Source of the DNA: a virus
Direction: 5' to 3' (one strand)
Virus record (IMG/VR): IMGVR_UViG_3300035206_000470
Coordinates: 1 to 31,048 of that record
Length of the DNA: 31,048 nucleotides
Under the pieces are notes generated by a model that saw only the letters and a list, made by a program, of their open reading frames with translations, made no database searches and had not been told where the DNA came from. A program made the position numbers and the translations under genes. Below, piece by piece: positions 5,913 through 13,239 of the stretch; within the stretch, counting starts at the first letter, position 1, and every line of letters starts with the position of its first letter.

Positions 5913-7106
5913 TTATTGTTTTTCATTGTTCCAATTGTTTAATTTAATTAAATATTTTTCAAAATGTTTCGCCCGCTCTGGGTCGTTGCCTCTAATATGG
6001 TTGTTTATTTCTGATTTTCTGCAGAGCTCTAGCCGCTCGCCGTCGTCCAAGCTTACCCAAATACGAGGTACTTTTTGTTTACCGACGGGGGGCACTATAT
6101 CGCCCTCTCTTGGCTCGCCTTTACTTTCTTCTTTACCTTGCTTTATTTGTATGTTATTTGTAACTAAAGACGCCTCGGGGGTGTCGTTAGATACGTTTTT
6201 AACCTTTTCTTTAATGACGTCTTTAATTGACCTTTTAGCCTTTTTTGTCGGTTCTTTAATTAAAGTTTTAGCCTCTTTTAGTTCTCTTTTTTCAAAGTTA
6301 GAGCACCAAAATAAAGTTAAAAATAAAACAACCTCAAAACCTAAAGAAGCAAACGCCGAGTAGTTGCCAAAAGTAACAATCCAATCTTTATTAATAGATT
6401 TAAGCTCTTTGTTTTTGTTCTTTGCGGCTTGAATCTCTGAGCGCTCGCCCGCTTGAATTATAGCCGCGTATTTTACTAAGCTATCTTTGTAATTCTTTAT
6501 TAAGTTAAATTGTGCTTGCTCAGCTTTTACCGCTCTGGATCTTGTAACCCCTCGGCGGTTGTTGTTCTCGTTTATAAGTTTAGCTTGTCTTTCTGCCTCG
6601 GCTCCAAGCTTACCCCAGTACGCCGAGTTTTGGGCTAGTTTTTGGCTGTTGTTTTCTTTTATTAACTCAATATCTATTAAGTCAGGCTCAGCACTAAAAA
6701 ACTTTATAGCATGAGGGGCCCCAAGGTAAGACGAGCACACCGACAAAGACGCCCCAACGGCGCAAAAAATAAGAATCGTTTTACTAATCTGTTCTTTACT
6801 ATTTCTTTGTCGGTTGTATTCGTCGTAAGATATGCGCTTAAAAGCCTCTAATAATAGAAGCAAAGCAATTGTAGCAATAATAACAACCCCGAAACTTTTA
6901 GAGAATACCGCCGACAAAAGTAAAACCCCGCCCGCGGCAAAAATAGCGCTCAATATCTGCAGGCCGAAAGACAAGCCAATAAACATTTTATAAAACGGCT
7001 CTAACCGCTCCGAGTTAGTACGAAAAGAGTATTTCTTTTGTAGTTTTTCTAGTCTTTCTTTTTTGGCCAATAAGTCGGCCTCGTCGTTTATCTGTTCTTT
7101 GTTCAT
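5913..7106 (-). CDS. Four-helix integral membrane protein, minus-strand cassette
   Basis: 397 residues from the ATG at 7106 (MNKEQINDE). A start at 7163 would add 19 residues and run into the divergent control region. Membrane segments lie at about 42-68, 72-88, 110-127 and 242-270. Between the third and fourth is a roughly 110-residue charged helical domain (coiled-coil-like, rich in A, K, E, N). A C-terminal tail of about 125 residues (272-397) is K/E-rich and ends in a small domain with IWVSLDDGERLELCRKSE. It is the first gene of an operon transcribed against all other genes here. I do not recognise the family. The isolated opposite orientation suggests a moron or exclusion-type function, which is inference. 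Confidence 0.7.
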   Translation of the reverse strand: MNKEQINDEADLLAKKERLEKLQKKYSFRTNSERLEPFYKMFIGLSFGLQILSAIFAAGGVLLLSAVFSKSFGVVIIATIALLLLLEAFKRISYDEYNRQRNSKEQISKTILIFCAVGASLSVCSSYLGAPHAIKFFSAEPDLIDIELIKENNSQKLAQNSAYWGKLGAEAERQAKLINENNNRRGVTRSRAVKAEQAQFNLIKNYKDSLVKYAAIIQAGERSEIQAAKNKNKELKSINKDWIVTFGNYSAFASLGFEVVLFLTLFWCSNFEKRELKEAKTLIKEPTKKAKRSIKDVIKEKVKNVSNDTPEASLVTNNIQIKQGKEESKGEPREGDIVPPVGKQKVPRIWVSLDDGERLELCRKSEINNHIRGNDPERAKHFEKYLIKLNNWNNEKQ

Positions 7107-7155
7107 AAGTATTTTTTTTATTGTTCTAGTAGCTAAATTACAAAAAATAAAAAAC

Positions 7156-7170
7156 AATTCCATAAAACCG
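7156..7170 (+). promoter_or_regulatory. 15-bp motif shared with the prohead protease upstream region (copy 1)
   Basis: AATTCCATAAAACCG at 7156-7170 is repeated exactly at 21464-21478. Both copies lie in control regions upstream of a + strand gene. Here it is 12 bases before the -7 box and within the divergent region facing the minus-strand cassette, so it could be an operator or an upstream promoter element. Confidence 0.4.
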
Positions 7171-7182
7171 AAAATGTTTTAT

Positions 7183-7190
7183 TATATTTG
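7183..7190 (+). promoter_or_regulatory. Bacteroidota-type promoter for the adenine methyltransferase operon
   Basis: TATATTTG is a perfect TAnnTTTG -7 box and identical to the one at 1375-1382. No clear -33 TTTG is seen. Predicted start near 7195 gives a leader of about 33 bases before the ATG at 7228. It is the only strong box in the divergent region; the minus-strand cassette has only a weak match (TAATTTAG on the minus strand). Confidence 0.6.
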
Positions 7191-7227
7191 TATTGGAACA
7201 AGTTTAAATAAAACAACGTTTTTAAGT

Positions 7228-7440
7228 ATGAGGTTAACCAGAACAGAATTAAAACAAATAGCGGGCGAACTTTGGCTAAATGGCGAGAGTTATTTTCTTG
7301 ATCACTCGGAAATATTAAAGAAATTTCAACAAGCTATAAAAATAGTCGGTAAGAATTTAAAAGATAGTATTGTTATAGACTTAGACAAGAACGAAACCGA
7401 GCAAGTAACCCAAATAAAAAGAAAATTAAATTTAACTTAG
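7228..7440 (+). CDS. Small hypothetical protein, first gene of the rightward operon
   Basis: 70 residues from the ATG at 7228. A longer reading from 7063 would overlap the divergent gene and include the promoter, so it is rejected. The protein starts MRLTRTELKQIAGELW, a helix-rich beginning that could be a small DNA-binding or regulatory domain, and ends in a K-rich stretch. It is soluble. The gene lies directly behind the promoter and 22 bases before the adenine methyltransferase. First position in the operon would suit a regulator, but no family is recognised. Confidence 0.6.
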   Translation: MRLTRTELKQIAGELWLNGESYFLDHSEILKKFQQAIKIVGKNLKDSIVIDLDKNETEQVTQIKRKLNLT

Positions 7441-7462
7441 TCACTAATAACAACAACAACAA

Positions 7463-8218
7463 ATGATTTTAAGACGATTAGGCAATAAAAAAAAGATCGC
7501 AAAAAAGATTCAAGCTTATTTCCCCGCGCATAAGATATACATTGAGCCGTTTTTTGGTGCAGGGGGAATGTTTTTTAATAAGCCAAAAGCTAAGTATAAT
7601 ATTGTTAATGATTTAGACAGCGATGTTTTTAATTTATTTCAAGTTGTAATGAATCAAAAAGAGGAACTAGAAAAGGCGTTTTATCTTATGCCTATACATT
7701 CGGATTTATTGGAGTACTGGAAAGTGAACAAAGAGGCAGAACCTATTAAAAAAGCTTTAAGGTTTTTATTTTTGTCTAATTTCACTTTTATGGGTTCGGG
7801 TTCGGGTTTGAGGGTTCGAGGAGATAACGTTAAAAGTGGTTTTTATAAAGGATTAAATGATACTTTTGATTTATTGACAGATGTTAATTTTTCAAATAAG
7901 GATTATCGTAAGCTTTTAAAGTCTATTGAATACAGGGGCGGTGATTTTATTTATTGTGACCCCCCGTACTTAGGAACTATCGATAATTATAGTAATAGTT
8001 TCACAAAGTCCGATTCTTTAGACCTATTCGATACACTAGAACAAACAGGTTGCAAATGGGCTATGAGTGAATTTTTTAACCCTTTTATATTAGAACAAGC
8101 AAAGCAAAGAAATTTGAACGTAATAATAATAGGCGAAAGACAAAACCTAAAAAACAGAAGAACAGAAATATTAGTTACTAATTACGAAAACAGACAAACC
8201 GCCCTAAATTTCAACTAA
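7463..8218 (+). CDS. DNA adenine methyltransferase, D12 class (Dam-like)
   Basis: 251 residues. The N-terminus RRLGNKKKIAKKI and the motif EPFFGAGGMFF (28-38) form the S-adenosylmethionine site of D12-class enzymes. The catalytic motif IV is YCDPPY with DPPY at 166-169. The region between them (about 60-150) is the target recognition domain, with SNFTFMGSGSG resembling the loop seen in this class. It methylates N6 of adenine in a site that cannot be read here. Full length for the family. It overlaps the next ORF by one base (TAATG). With the cytosine enzyme at 3403, the phage can modify both bases, which suggests defence against several host restriction systems or methylation-dependent control. 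Confidence 0.9.
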   Translation: MILRRLGNKKKIAKKIQAYFPAHKIYIEPFFGAGGMFFNKPKAKYNIVNDLDSDVFNLFQVVMNQKEELEKAFYLMPIHSDLLEYWKVNKEAEPIKKALRFLFLSNFTFMGSGSGLRVRGDNVKSGFYKGLNDTFDLLTDVNFSNKDYRKLLKSIEYRGGDFIYCDPPYLGTIDNYSNSFTKSDSLDLFDTLEQTGCKWAMSEFFNPFILEQAKQRNLNVIIIGERQNLKNRRTEILVTNYENRQTALNFN

Positions 8219-8424
8219 TGAACCAGAAAATAAAAACAATCGAGCCCGACACGCTTTTATATTATATTGAGTTAAATTTAGGTAGTTTGACTATGTTTTT
8301 TAACAAGCTGAGCGAGCGAAAAAGGCCACACCCCCGACTATATAGGGATTTATTAGCCCGTCGTATAAGTTTAAACCATTTTAGCAAACAAATGAGAACG
8401 ACCGAAAATATAAGGTATAATTAA
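8218..8424 (+). CDS. Small basic hypothetical protein
   Basis: 68 residues. Its ATG shares a base with the stop of the adenine methyltransferase, so translation is coupled. The sequence is soluble with a basic middle (KLSERKRPHPRLYRDLLARR). No known motif. It ends 26 bases before the small-terminase-like gene. Its role is unknown; it may be a helper of the methyltransferase or simply a filler gene. Confidence 0.65.
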   Translation: MNQKIKTIEPDTLLYYIELNLGSLTMFFNKLSERKRPHPRLYRDLLARRISLNHFSKQMRTTENIRYN

Positions 8425-8450
8425 TCTATAATAGAGCAAAATAGAAAAAA

Positions 8451-8807
8451 ATGCAAGAGTTTGACCAAACCGAATACGAAGAGGGCCGCCCGCCCAAAGG
8501 GAACTTTAAAAAAGGGCGAAAAAAAACAGGGGGCCGACAAAAAGGGACACCAAACAAAGTAACCAAGGCTTTAAAGGCTCAGTTAACGGGGTTTGTTACT
8601 GATAATTTCGAGGCTTTTATAGAGGACTTGAACAATATGTACCCAGACCAACGGGCCAAACTGTATGTTAAAATATTTGAATATGTATTGCCAAAGCAAA
8701 AACAAATAGATTTGGACGGCGAGGTAAAAATTAACGCTTTAAAGGTTGAGTTTAAGAGCACAAACCGAGCGCCAAGGCATAACGAAAGCGATTTTATAGA
8801 CGACTAA
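8451..8807 (+). CDS. Terminase small subunit-like DNA-binding protein
   Basis: 118 residues. The N-terminal third is strongly basic with the motif KTGGRQKGTPNKVTKALK, a DNA-binding GRxKGTPNK signature (DUF5681-like) common in small-terminase-like proteins of Bacteroidota phages. A helical middle (AQLTGFVTDNFEAFIEDL) ends in FEYVLPKQKQI, also typical of these proteins. It would recognise the packaging start on phage DNA and deliver it to the large subunit. The gene for the large subunit starts about 300 bases further on, with one small membrane protein between. Recognition is by pattern memory; no search was possible. Confidence 0.6.
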   Translation: MQEFDQTEYEEGRPPKGNFKKGRKKTGGRQKGTPNKVTKALKAQLTGFVTDNFEAFIEDLNNMYPDQRAKLYVKIFEYVLPKQKQIDLDGEVKINALKVEFKSTNRAPRHNESDFIDD

Positions 8808-8814
8808 AAACAGT

Positions 8815-9105
8815 ATGAAGAAATTAAAAACGATTCTTAGCTTATCATTAGGGTTTTGTGTGTTTTATTTTATAGGCCCTTATATTAATTTATCGCCACT
8901 ATATAAGTATATAGTTTTGTATTTGTGTGCGTTTGGTGTGTTTTGGACACTTGAGGCGGTTTTTATCACTTACAAGTACATAAAAGACCAAAAAGAAGAT
9001 AGCAAAAACTTAGATTATACACTAACTCAAGTAAATAAAGAATTATCAAATATTGATAATAAAATAAAAGTAGCTGAGGATAATAGAAAAGATAAAAATA
9101 ATTAA
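8815..9105 (+). CDS. Small membrane protein between the terminase genes, holin-like topology
   Basis: 96 residues. Two membrane segments are evident (about residues 5-24 and 30-52), followed by a charged coiled-coil tail (about 57-96) rich in K, D and N. The two-helix hairpin plus a hydrophilic tail fits class II holins, but it equally fits a membrane anchor of unknown role. Its position between the small and large terminase genes, away from the endolysin, is unusual for a holin. It starts eight bases after the small-terminase gene and ends four bases before the large-terminase gene. Confidence 0.65.
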   Translation: MKKLKTILSLSLGFCVFYFIGPYINLSPLYKYIVLYLCAFGVFWTLEAVFITYKYIKDQKEDSKNLDYTLTQVNKELSNIDNKIKVAEDNRKDKNN

Positions 9106-9109
9106 ATAA

Positions 9110-10330
9110 ATGTTACAACCCTTTAACCCGTCGCCCGTTTTCGAGTGGAATTTTACGGCCAAACAAAGGATTGTAATAAACCAAGGCGGTACAAGCTCGG
9201 GTAAAACTTATAGTATTTTGCAAGTTTTACTTATAAAAATATGCGAGGCGGCCCAGTATCATAAAAATATAGTTGCCACGGTTGCGGGTCAAGATATGCC
9301 AAATTTAAGAGACGGAACCGCCCGAGAATTAGACAAGATTCTAAATAACGATTTTTTTGGATCAATGATAAGCAAGGTAAATAGATCTACTTTAAAATAT
9401 CATTTCCATAACGGGGCGGTTTTAGAGTTTAAATCTTACGACAACGAGCAAGACGCAAGAAACGGAAAAAGGCATTTTTTATTTGTAAACGAGGCCCAAG
9501 GTTTAAGTTTTGAAATATTTGAACAGCTGCAGACAAGGACGAGTATACAAACATTTATAGACTATAACCCAAGCGCCCCTTTTTGGGTGCATCATAATTT
9601 AATAGGAGCGCCCGAGGTTGTACGGTTTATTTCTAATTATAACGATAACGGGTATTTAAACGAGTCGGGGGCTTGGGTGTCAAATTTGCCCGAGGCGATT
9701 ATAAAAAATATAGAAAGCAAGAAAGACCGCCCGCAGTGGTGGCGGGTTTACGGTCTGGGGTTAACGGGGCAAGTGTCGGGCGTCGTTTTTCCTGATATTA
9801 ACTTTTTGCCAAGTATACCGCCGCCCGAGGATTGTAAACGGACGGTTTACGGCCTTGACTGGGGTTACGATAACGACCCGACGACATTAGTAAGGGCGAG
9901 TATTTACGAGGGTGAGTTATACGCTGAGGGGTTATTATACGAGACGGGCTTAAAATATCATCAAATAGCCGCAATAATTAACGAACTCGGGGTTGATACA
10001 CAAAAATATGATTTGATAGCCGATAACGATAGCCGAGGGATTGACACGCTAAAAGATTACGGGGTATATAGTACAAAAGCGAAAAAAGGCGCCAACTCAA
10101 TAATCGAGGGCATACAAATAATAAAAGAATACAAATTAAATATACTAAATAATTTAGATTGGAAAACCGAGCAATTAAGTTATATTTACAAAACAGATAG
10201 AAGAACAGGAAAGCCCAACGGCAGCGACCCAAAAGACGACTATAACCATTATTGGGACGCTTTACGCTATGCGATGGAAAAATTACACAGGCGCAAAGGC
10301 GGCGGCGGGATTTTAGCCAAATCTTACTAA
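9110..10330 (+). CDS. Terminase large subunit
   Basis: 406 residues, a normal length. ATPase half: Walker A GGTSSGKT (26-33), a Walker B-like FLFVNEAQ (123-130) with Glu128, and the coupling motif FIDYNP (149-154). Nuclease half: YGLDWGYDNDP with Asp250, LIADNDS with Asp305, and HYWDALRY with Asp383, the acidic triad of the RNase H-like fold. This is the Terminase_3 type. It pumps DNA into the prohead and cuts concatemers. The short C-terminus ends GGGGILAKSY. The next gene starts 11 bases later, so it is part of a long rightward operon. Confidence 0.95.
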   Translation: MLQPFNPSPVFEWNFTAKQRIVINQGGTSSGKTYSILQVLLIKICEAAQYHKNIVATVAGQDMPNLRDGTARELDKILNNDFFGSMISKVNRSTLKYHFHNGAVLEFKSYDNEQDARNGKRHFLFVNEAQGLSFEIFEQLQTRTSIQTFIDYNPSAPFWVHHNLIGAPEVVRFISNYNDNGYLNESGAWVSNLPEAIIKNIESKKDRPQWWRVYGLGLTGQVSGVVFPDINFLPSIPPPEDCKRTVYGLDWGYDNDPTTLVRASIYEGELYAEGLLYETGLKYHQIAAIINELGVDTQKYDLIADNDSRGIDTLKDYGVYSTKAKKGANSIIEGIQIIKEYKLNILNNLDWKTEQLSYIYKTDRRTGKPNGSDPKDDYNHYWDALRYAMEKLHRRKGGGGILAKSY

Positions 10331-10341
10331 AATTAGAACAA

Positions 10342-10584
10342 ATGAGCGACAAAAAAAAAGGTGTTTTAGAATTTAAAAAAAGTCAATTACCCAACTTTAT
10401 ATTTATTCATTCTATAATGAAAGCGGGTTACTACCTTATTTCTGGGGACGGCTCAACAAAGGAGCCTAATAAAATTACTTTAGGCTTTGGACATTCAAGG
10501 CTTAAAAACGTATCAAATATACATATATCTTTAGATAAAAACTTAGAAGAATTTTCTTTAATAAAAGACTTATTAAAACTTTAA
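10342..10584 (+). CDS. Small hypothetical protein after the large terminase
   Basis: 80 residues from the ATG at 10342; an in-frame upstream ATG at 10252 lies inside the terminase gene and is not used. The protein is soluble, with a basic N-terminus (MSDKKKGVLEFKKSQ) and a central GYYLISGDGSTKEPNK. No known motif. Followed nine bases later by the AT-hook protein. Phages often keep small genes of unknown role here. Confidence 0.55.
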   Translation: MSDKKKGVLEFKKSQLPNFIFIHSIMKAGYYLISGDGSTKEPNKITLGFGHSRLKNVSNIHISLDKNLEEFSLIKDLLKL

Positions 10585-10593
10585 ATAAACCAA

Positions 10594-10914
10594 ATGAAAA
10601 AAATAAAAGAAAAACTAAGCGAATTAGTTACATTATTAGAAGAGTACAAAGCCACAAGCCAAGAACAACGCTCTTTTACTTTAATTAAAAGTTATGTTTC
10701 TTTGGCTCAAAACGCCGCCTCTTTTAAGTCAAGAGTAAAAACAGATGTTAACCCCAAAGAACAGGCGGCAAAGTTAAATAAAACGTACAAAGACTATACC
10801 CCAGAGCCCAAGCCAACGGCCAAAAAGAAAAGAGGCCGACCAAAGAAAAAAGAGAACGTTTTAGCCTCGTCGACGGATCCAAAAACATTAACCGAAAAAT
10901 TAAAAAATGATTAA
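10594..10914 (+). CDS. Small AT-hook protein
   Basis: 106 residues. The N-terminal half is helical (about 1-45). The C-terminal half is a flexible, very basic segment containing KKKRGRPKKKE at about 78-88, a classic AT-hook core (GRP flanked by K/R) that binds the minor groove of AT-rich DNA. It may help DNA handling during packaging or condense AT-rich phage DNA. It ends eight bases into the next gene (overlap at 10907-10914), so the two are translationally coupled. Confidence 0.65.
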   Translation: MKKIKEKLSELVTLLEEYKATSQEQRSFTLIKSYVSLAQNAASFKSRVKTDVNPKEQAAKLNKTYKDYTPEPKPTAKKKRGRPKKKENVLASSTDPKTLTEKLKND

Positions 10915-11605
10915 ATTTAAAGGTTTTGAGTTGTACGGGAATATTTATAATATACCGCAAGACATTACAAAAGTAAAAATAGGGCGATATATTAAATACT
11001 TAAATAAAATTTTTCAGCATTGCCCCGACGAATTAAACGCGGTTTGTGATTTACAAGAGGGCGAGACTTTACGCGGTAAGTTTGACGCTTTGCCCGCTCA
11101 GGCACAAAAAAAGTGCTATGATTATTTTGTTAAGGTCGTCTCGTTTTGGAGCGGGGCCCCAGAGCAAAAATTAAAAAACTTAGATTTAAAAACTTTAGAG
11201 CTTGCCTTTTGGGGTATCGAATATTTGTTTGGATCTTACAAGCCAAACGAAGAGTTTGCAGGGTTTGAGGTTGACGGCGTCGAGTATTTATTACCCGAAA
11301 AACACATGGTACAAAGTACTCTTATAGAGTTTGCAGAGGCGGCCCAATATGAGGAAAACGTAAAAGATTTAAAAGCGGGCAACCATATTGCAATACTTGA
11401 CAACATGGCTATTTTATGCCGCCCAAAGGGCGAACAATACGACGACAAGAACAACGAAAAGAGGAAAAAGATTTTTTTTAATGTTGGTTTAGATGTTGGT
11501 TTAAACGTCTGTTTTTTTTTGACCAAGTTAAATGTTTCCTTGAATCAAACTTTGTTGATTTATTCGCTACTAGCGGGGCCTCAAGTGGAGCAAGTAAAGC
11601 AGTAA
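10907..11605 (+). CDS. Tail assembly chaperone, short form (gpG-like)
   Basis: 232 residues in the zero frame. The pattern CRPKGEQYDDKNNEKRKKIF followed by DVGLNVCFF near the C-terminus resembles Bacteroidota phage proteins at the tail-chaperone position. A run of nine T's (11512-11520) at codons 202-205 allows a -1 slip into a second open frame, just as lambda G and G-T are made. The zero-frame C-terminus after the run (LTKLNVSLNQTLLIYSLLAG and on) is short and low in features. In the G/GT system such proteins coat the tape measure protein and recruit tail tube subunits. The tape measure gene lies about 6 kb downstream rather than next door. Function is inferred from the frameshift and context. 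Confidence 0.6.
   Translation: MIKFKGFELYGNIYNIPQDITKVKIGRYIKYLNKIFQHCPDELNAVCDLQEGETLRGKFDALPAQAQKKCYDYFVKVVSFWSGAPEQKLKNLDLKTLELAFWGIEYLFGSYKPNEEFAGFEVDGVEYLLPEKHMVQSTLIEFAEAAQYEENVKDLKAGNHIAILDNMAILCRPKGEQYDDKNNEKRKKIFFNVGLDVGLNVCFFLTKLNVSLNQTLLIYSLLAGPQVEQVKQ
11512..11518 (+). other. Slippery heptamer T TTT TTT for -1 ribosomal frameshift
   Basis: In the zero frame the codons read TGT TTT TTT TTG. The heptamer T TTT TTT at 11512-11518, inside a run of nine T's, fits the X XXY YYZ rule, so both tRNAPhe can re-pair after a -1 slip. The -1 frame is open from there to the TAA at 11875-11877. Confidence 0.65.
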
Positions 11606-11877
11606 GCAAAAGTTACGGTTGGTATACCGTTATTATTAGGATCGCCGAAAGTGGATTATTTAACCAGACGGCGAGCGATTTTTATTTAAAGCTTTTGTTT
11701 TATGTACTTACTCGACCATTACCAAAACGGTACAAAAGAAAAAAGCCCGAAATAATAACCCCCCTAAAGGCGGCCCAGTTGGCCAATTTACACGAAGCTT
11801 TATTTTTTCTCAGTTATGACAATGCAAGAGTAAACGCCCAAAATTTAGAAATGAAAAGCCAATGGAACAAACCGTAA
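11518..11877 (+). CDS. -1 frameshift extension of the tail assembly chaperone (gpT-like)
   Basis: The -1 frame is open for 119 codons from the T-run to 11877, with no stop. A plain start within it (ATG at 11701) would give about 60 residues and leave the upstream 60 codons unexplained. Joined to the first 204 residues of the zero frame, the fusion would be 323 residues. The extension contains YGWYTVIIRIAES and SDFYLKLLFYVLTRPLP, then a basic stretch (KRYKRKKP) and a helical end. A long open -1 frame at a slippery run is the hallmark of siphovirus tail chaperone pairs. A sequencing error in the homopolymer is the alternative. The end overlaps the start of the next gene at 11862. Confidence 0.62.
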   Translation, partial: FDQVKCFLESNFVDLFATSGASSGASKAVSKSYGWYTVIIRIAESGLFNQTASDFYLKLLFYVLTRPLPKRYKRKKPEIITPLKAAQLANLHEALFFLSYDNARVNAQNLEMKSQWNKP

Positions 11878-12227
11878 AAGACGCGCTCGAGTTGGCTTTA
11901 TCTAACAATAATCAAGATAAAATAAAACTCGGGCGCTTACTTTCTAATAAAAGTTTTGATTTTTTTTGTATTTTTATAGAATATTTTGCAATAAGAGCAA
12001 AGTATAAGATAGATCGAGAGAAAAACAGTTACTCTTTTTCTCATTTTTTTATATTTAGCTCTTGTAATTTGATTATAAAGACCGAGAAAAACCCAAAGAA
12101 ACAAATATTTTTTAGTTTCGTTTATATAAATGATAATTTGGCTGTTTCTTTATTTGAGCACAAAGGGCGCTTTAAATTAAAATATACAAAGTACAACTAT
12201 AAGGATATACTAAACTCTTTAAAATGA
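11862..12227 (+). CDS. Hypothetical protein of the tail module
   Basis: 121 residues. Its ATG lies 16 bases inside the end of the frameshift extension, so it depends on coupled translation. N-terminal helix (KDALELALSNNNQDK), then an aromatic-rich middle (FDFFCIFIEYFAI, FSHFFIFSSCNLII) that looks like beta strands of a compact domain rather than membrane helices, given interspersed charges. No family recognised. Overlaps the next gene by four bases. Confidence 0.65.
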   Translation: MEQTVKDALELALSNNNQDKIKLGRLLSNKSFDFFCIFIEYFAIRAKYKIDREKNSYSFSHFFIFSSCNLIIKTEKNPKKQIFFSFVYINDNLAVSLFEHKGRFKLKYTKYNYKDILNSLK

Positions 12228-12784
12228 ACAATATAATACATTTACAAAATTTATTTGTCAAATTAGTACAAGCCGACCCAGATTTAAAATACTATCATTT
12301 CGGGTGGTTGTCTGACTTAGATTTAAACATAGAAAATGTATTTAACCAAGAGGCTAAGGCGGGGCGCCAATTCCCTTGTTTAGACTGGATTGTACCCGAC
12401 AATATAAGCTTTAATATTGACGACCCAGAAAAAGAAACTATTTCAATTTGTTTGTATTTTTCAGATCTACAAGGATACGACAATAAAGGGGCGATAGACA
12501 CAAGGACACAAATAACAGTTTGGCGCGACTTGTGGAAAGTGGCAAAACGTTTTTTATTGTTACTTAACCGCGGGTTATGTGAGTTAAAACTAGGCGGTTT
12601 CGATAGTAAAGGCGTAAGATACGAGCTAAACGCTTACGCGGGAAAACAACGCCGCCAAGATATTAAATTCACATTTAATATAATTTTAGATACTGAGTGT
12701 ATAGATGTGGAAAGCGAGCCTTTGCCGACCCTTGGGGAAAATTGCGACTTAGAAGATTATTGTAATTGTATAGAAATACCATAA
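12224..12784 (+). CDS. Putative neck / tail-completion protein
   Basis: 186 residues, starting four bases before the end of the previous gene. Mixed alpha/beta sequence with KYYHFGWLSDLDL near the N-terminus, FPCLDWIVP in the middle, and strand-rich C-terminus ending in an acidic, Cys-containing tail (ENCDLEDYCNC). This pattern occurs in Bacteroidota phage genes placed between terminase and tail genes, where a tail terminator or head-tail connector is expected. No catalytic motif. The functional label is inferred from position and is weak. Confidence 0.6.
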   Translation: MNNIIHLQNLFVKLVQADPDLKYYHFGWLSDLDLNIENVFNQEAKAGRQFPCLDWIVPDNISFNIDDPEKETISICLYFSDLQGYDNKGAIDTRTQITVWRDLWKVAKRFLLLLNRGLCELKLGGFDSKGVRYELNAYAGKQRRQDIKFTFNIILDTECIDVESEPLPTLGENCDLEDYCNCIEIP

Positions 12785-12790
12785 AACTAA

Positions 12791-12859
12791 ATGATAGTAT
12801 TAAACTTTATTTTACTTCTAATTTTAGCTATAATATTAATGTTAATTTTTGAAGATTAG
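12791..12859 (+). CDS. 22-residue single-helix membrane mini-protein (candidate)
   Basis: ATG at 12791, six bases after the previous stop, opens 22 codons ending with TAG at 12857-12859. The product is nearly all I, L, F and V (MIVLNFILLLILAIILMLIF) with an acidic ED end, so it would span a membrane once. The A-rich start region (AACTAA-ATG) is like that of the neighbours. It fills an otherwise empty 95-base gap. Confidence 0.45.
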   Translation: MIVLNFILLLILAIILMLIFED

Positions 12860-12879
12860 AACCAAACCAAAAAAGAACA

Positions 12880-13239
12880 ATGAAACATTTAAAAGAATTA
12901 AAAACGGGTAATTTATTAAAAACGACCAACGAGGCCGCGGCCGAAAAGGTTAAAAACGGGGGCTTTGCTTTTATTAAAAAAGGCAAGTTTAAACGATTCT
13001 TTAAAGAAGATCAAAAGCAAAAGAGCCGATTTAAGAAAAGAAAATCGCCCGTTTACTGCAGCGGTCAATTTAAAAAAGCTCAGGATTTTATAAGTACTAA
13101 ATGTACAACAAAGAAAGACGCAAACGGCGAGGATTTGTTAAATAAAAACGGCGAAAAGCAATTTAAAAAATTAACGAGCCACAAAAGAAACGAGCAAAAA
13201 CAAGCCGAGGCAAGAAATAAAAAAAGACGTCGTAAATGA
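12880..13239 (+). CDS. Small very basic protein
   Basis: 119 residues, with lysine and arginine spread throughout and a C-terminus ending NKKRRRK. Two cysteines only. A block KNGGFAFIKKGKFKRFFKE is followed by a lysine-rich middle. There is no hydrophobic core of note, so the protein is probably nucleic-acid binding or disordered. Its stop overlaps the ATG of the next mini membrane gene. No family recognised. Confidence 0.6.
   Translation: MKHLKELKTGNLLKTTNEAAAEKVKNGGFAFIKKGKFKRFFKEDQKQKSRFKKRKSPVYCSGQFKKAQDFISTKCTTKKDANGEDLLNKNGEKQFKKLTSHKRNEQKQAEARNKKRRRK

Noticed and set aside
5926-6363. 145-codon + strand ORF opposite the membrane protein gene
   Set aside because: It lies antisense to a gene with clear membrane segments and tight operon spacing; its composition is that of a shadow frame.
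9978-10352. 124-codon minus-strand ORF in the terminase gene
   Set aside because: It overlaps the nuclease domain of a confidently identified terminase and has no protein-like features.
11501-11877. Pseudogene or true frameshift mutation in the chaperone gene
   Set aside because: The slippery heptamer is in phase and the -1 frame is open exactly to the next gene, as in known tail chaperones; a homopolymer error remains possible.
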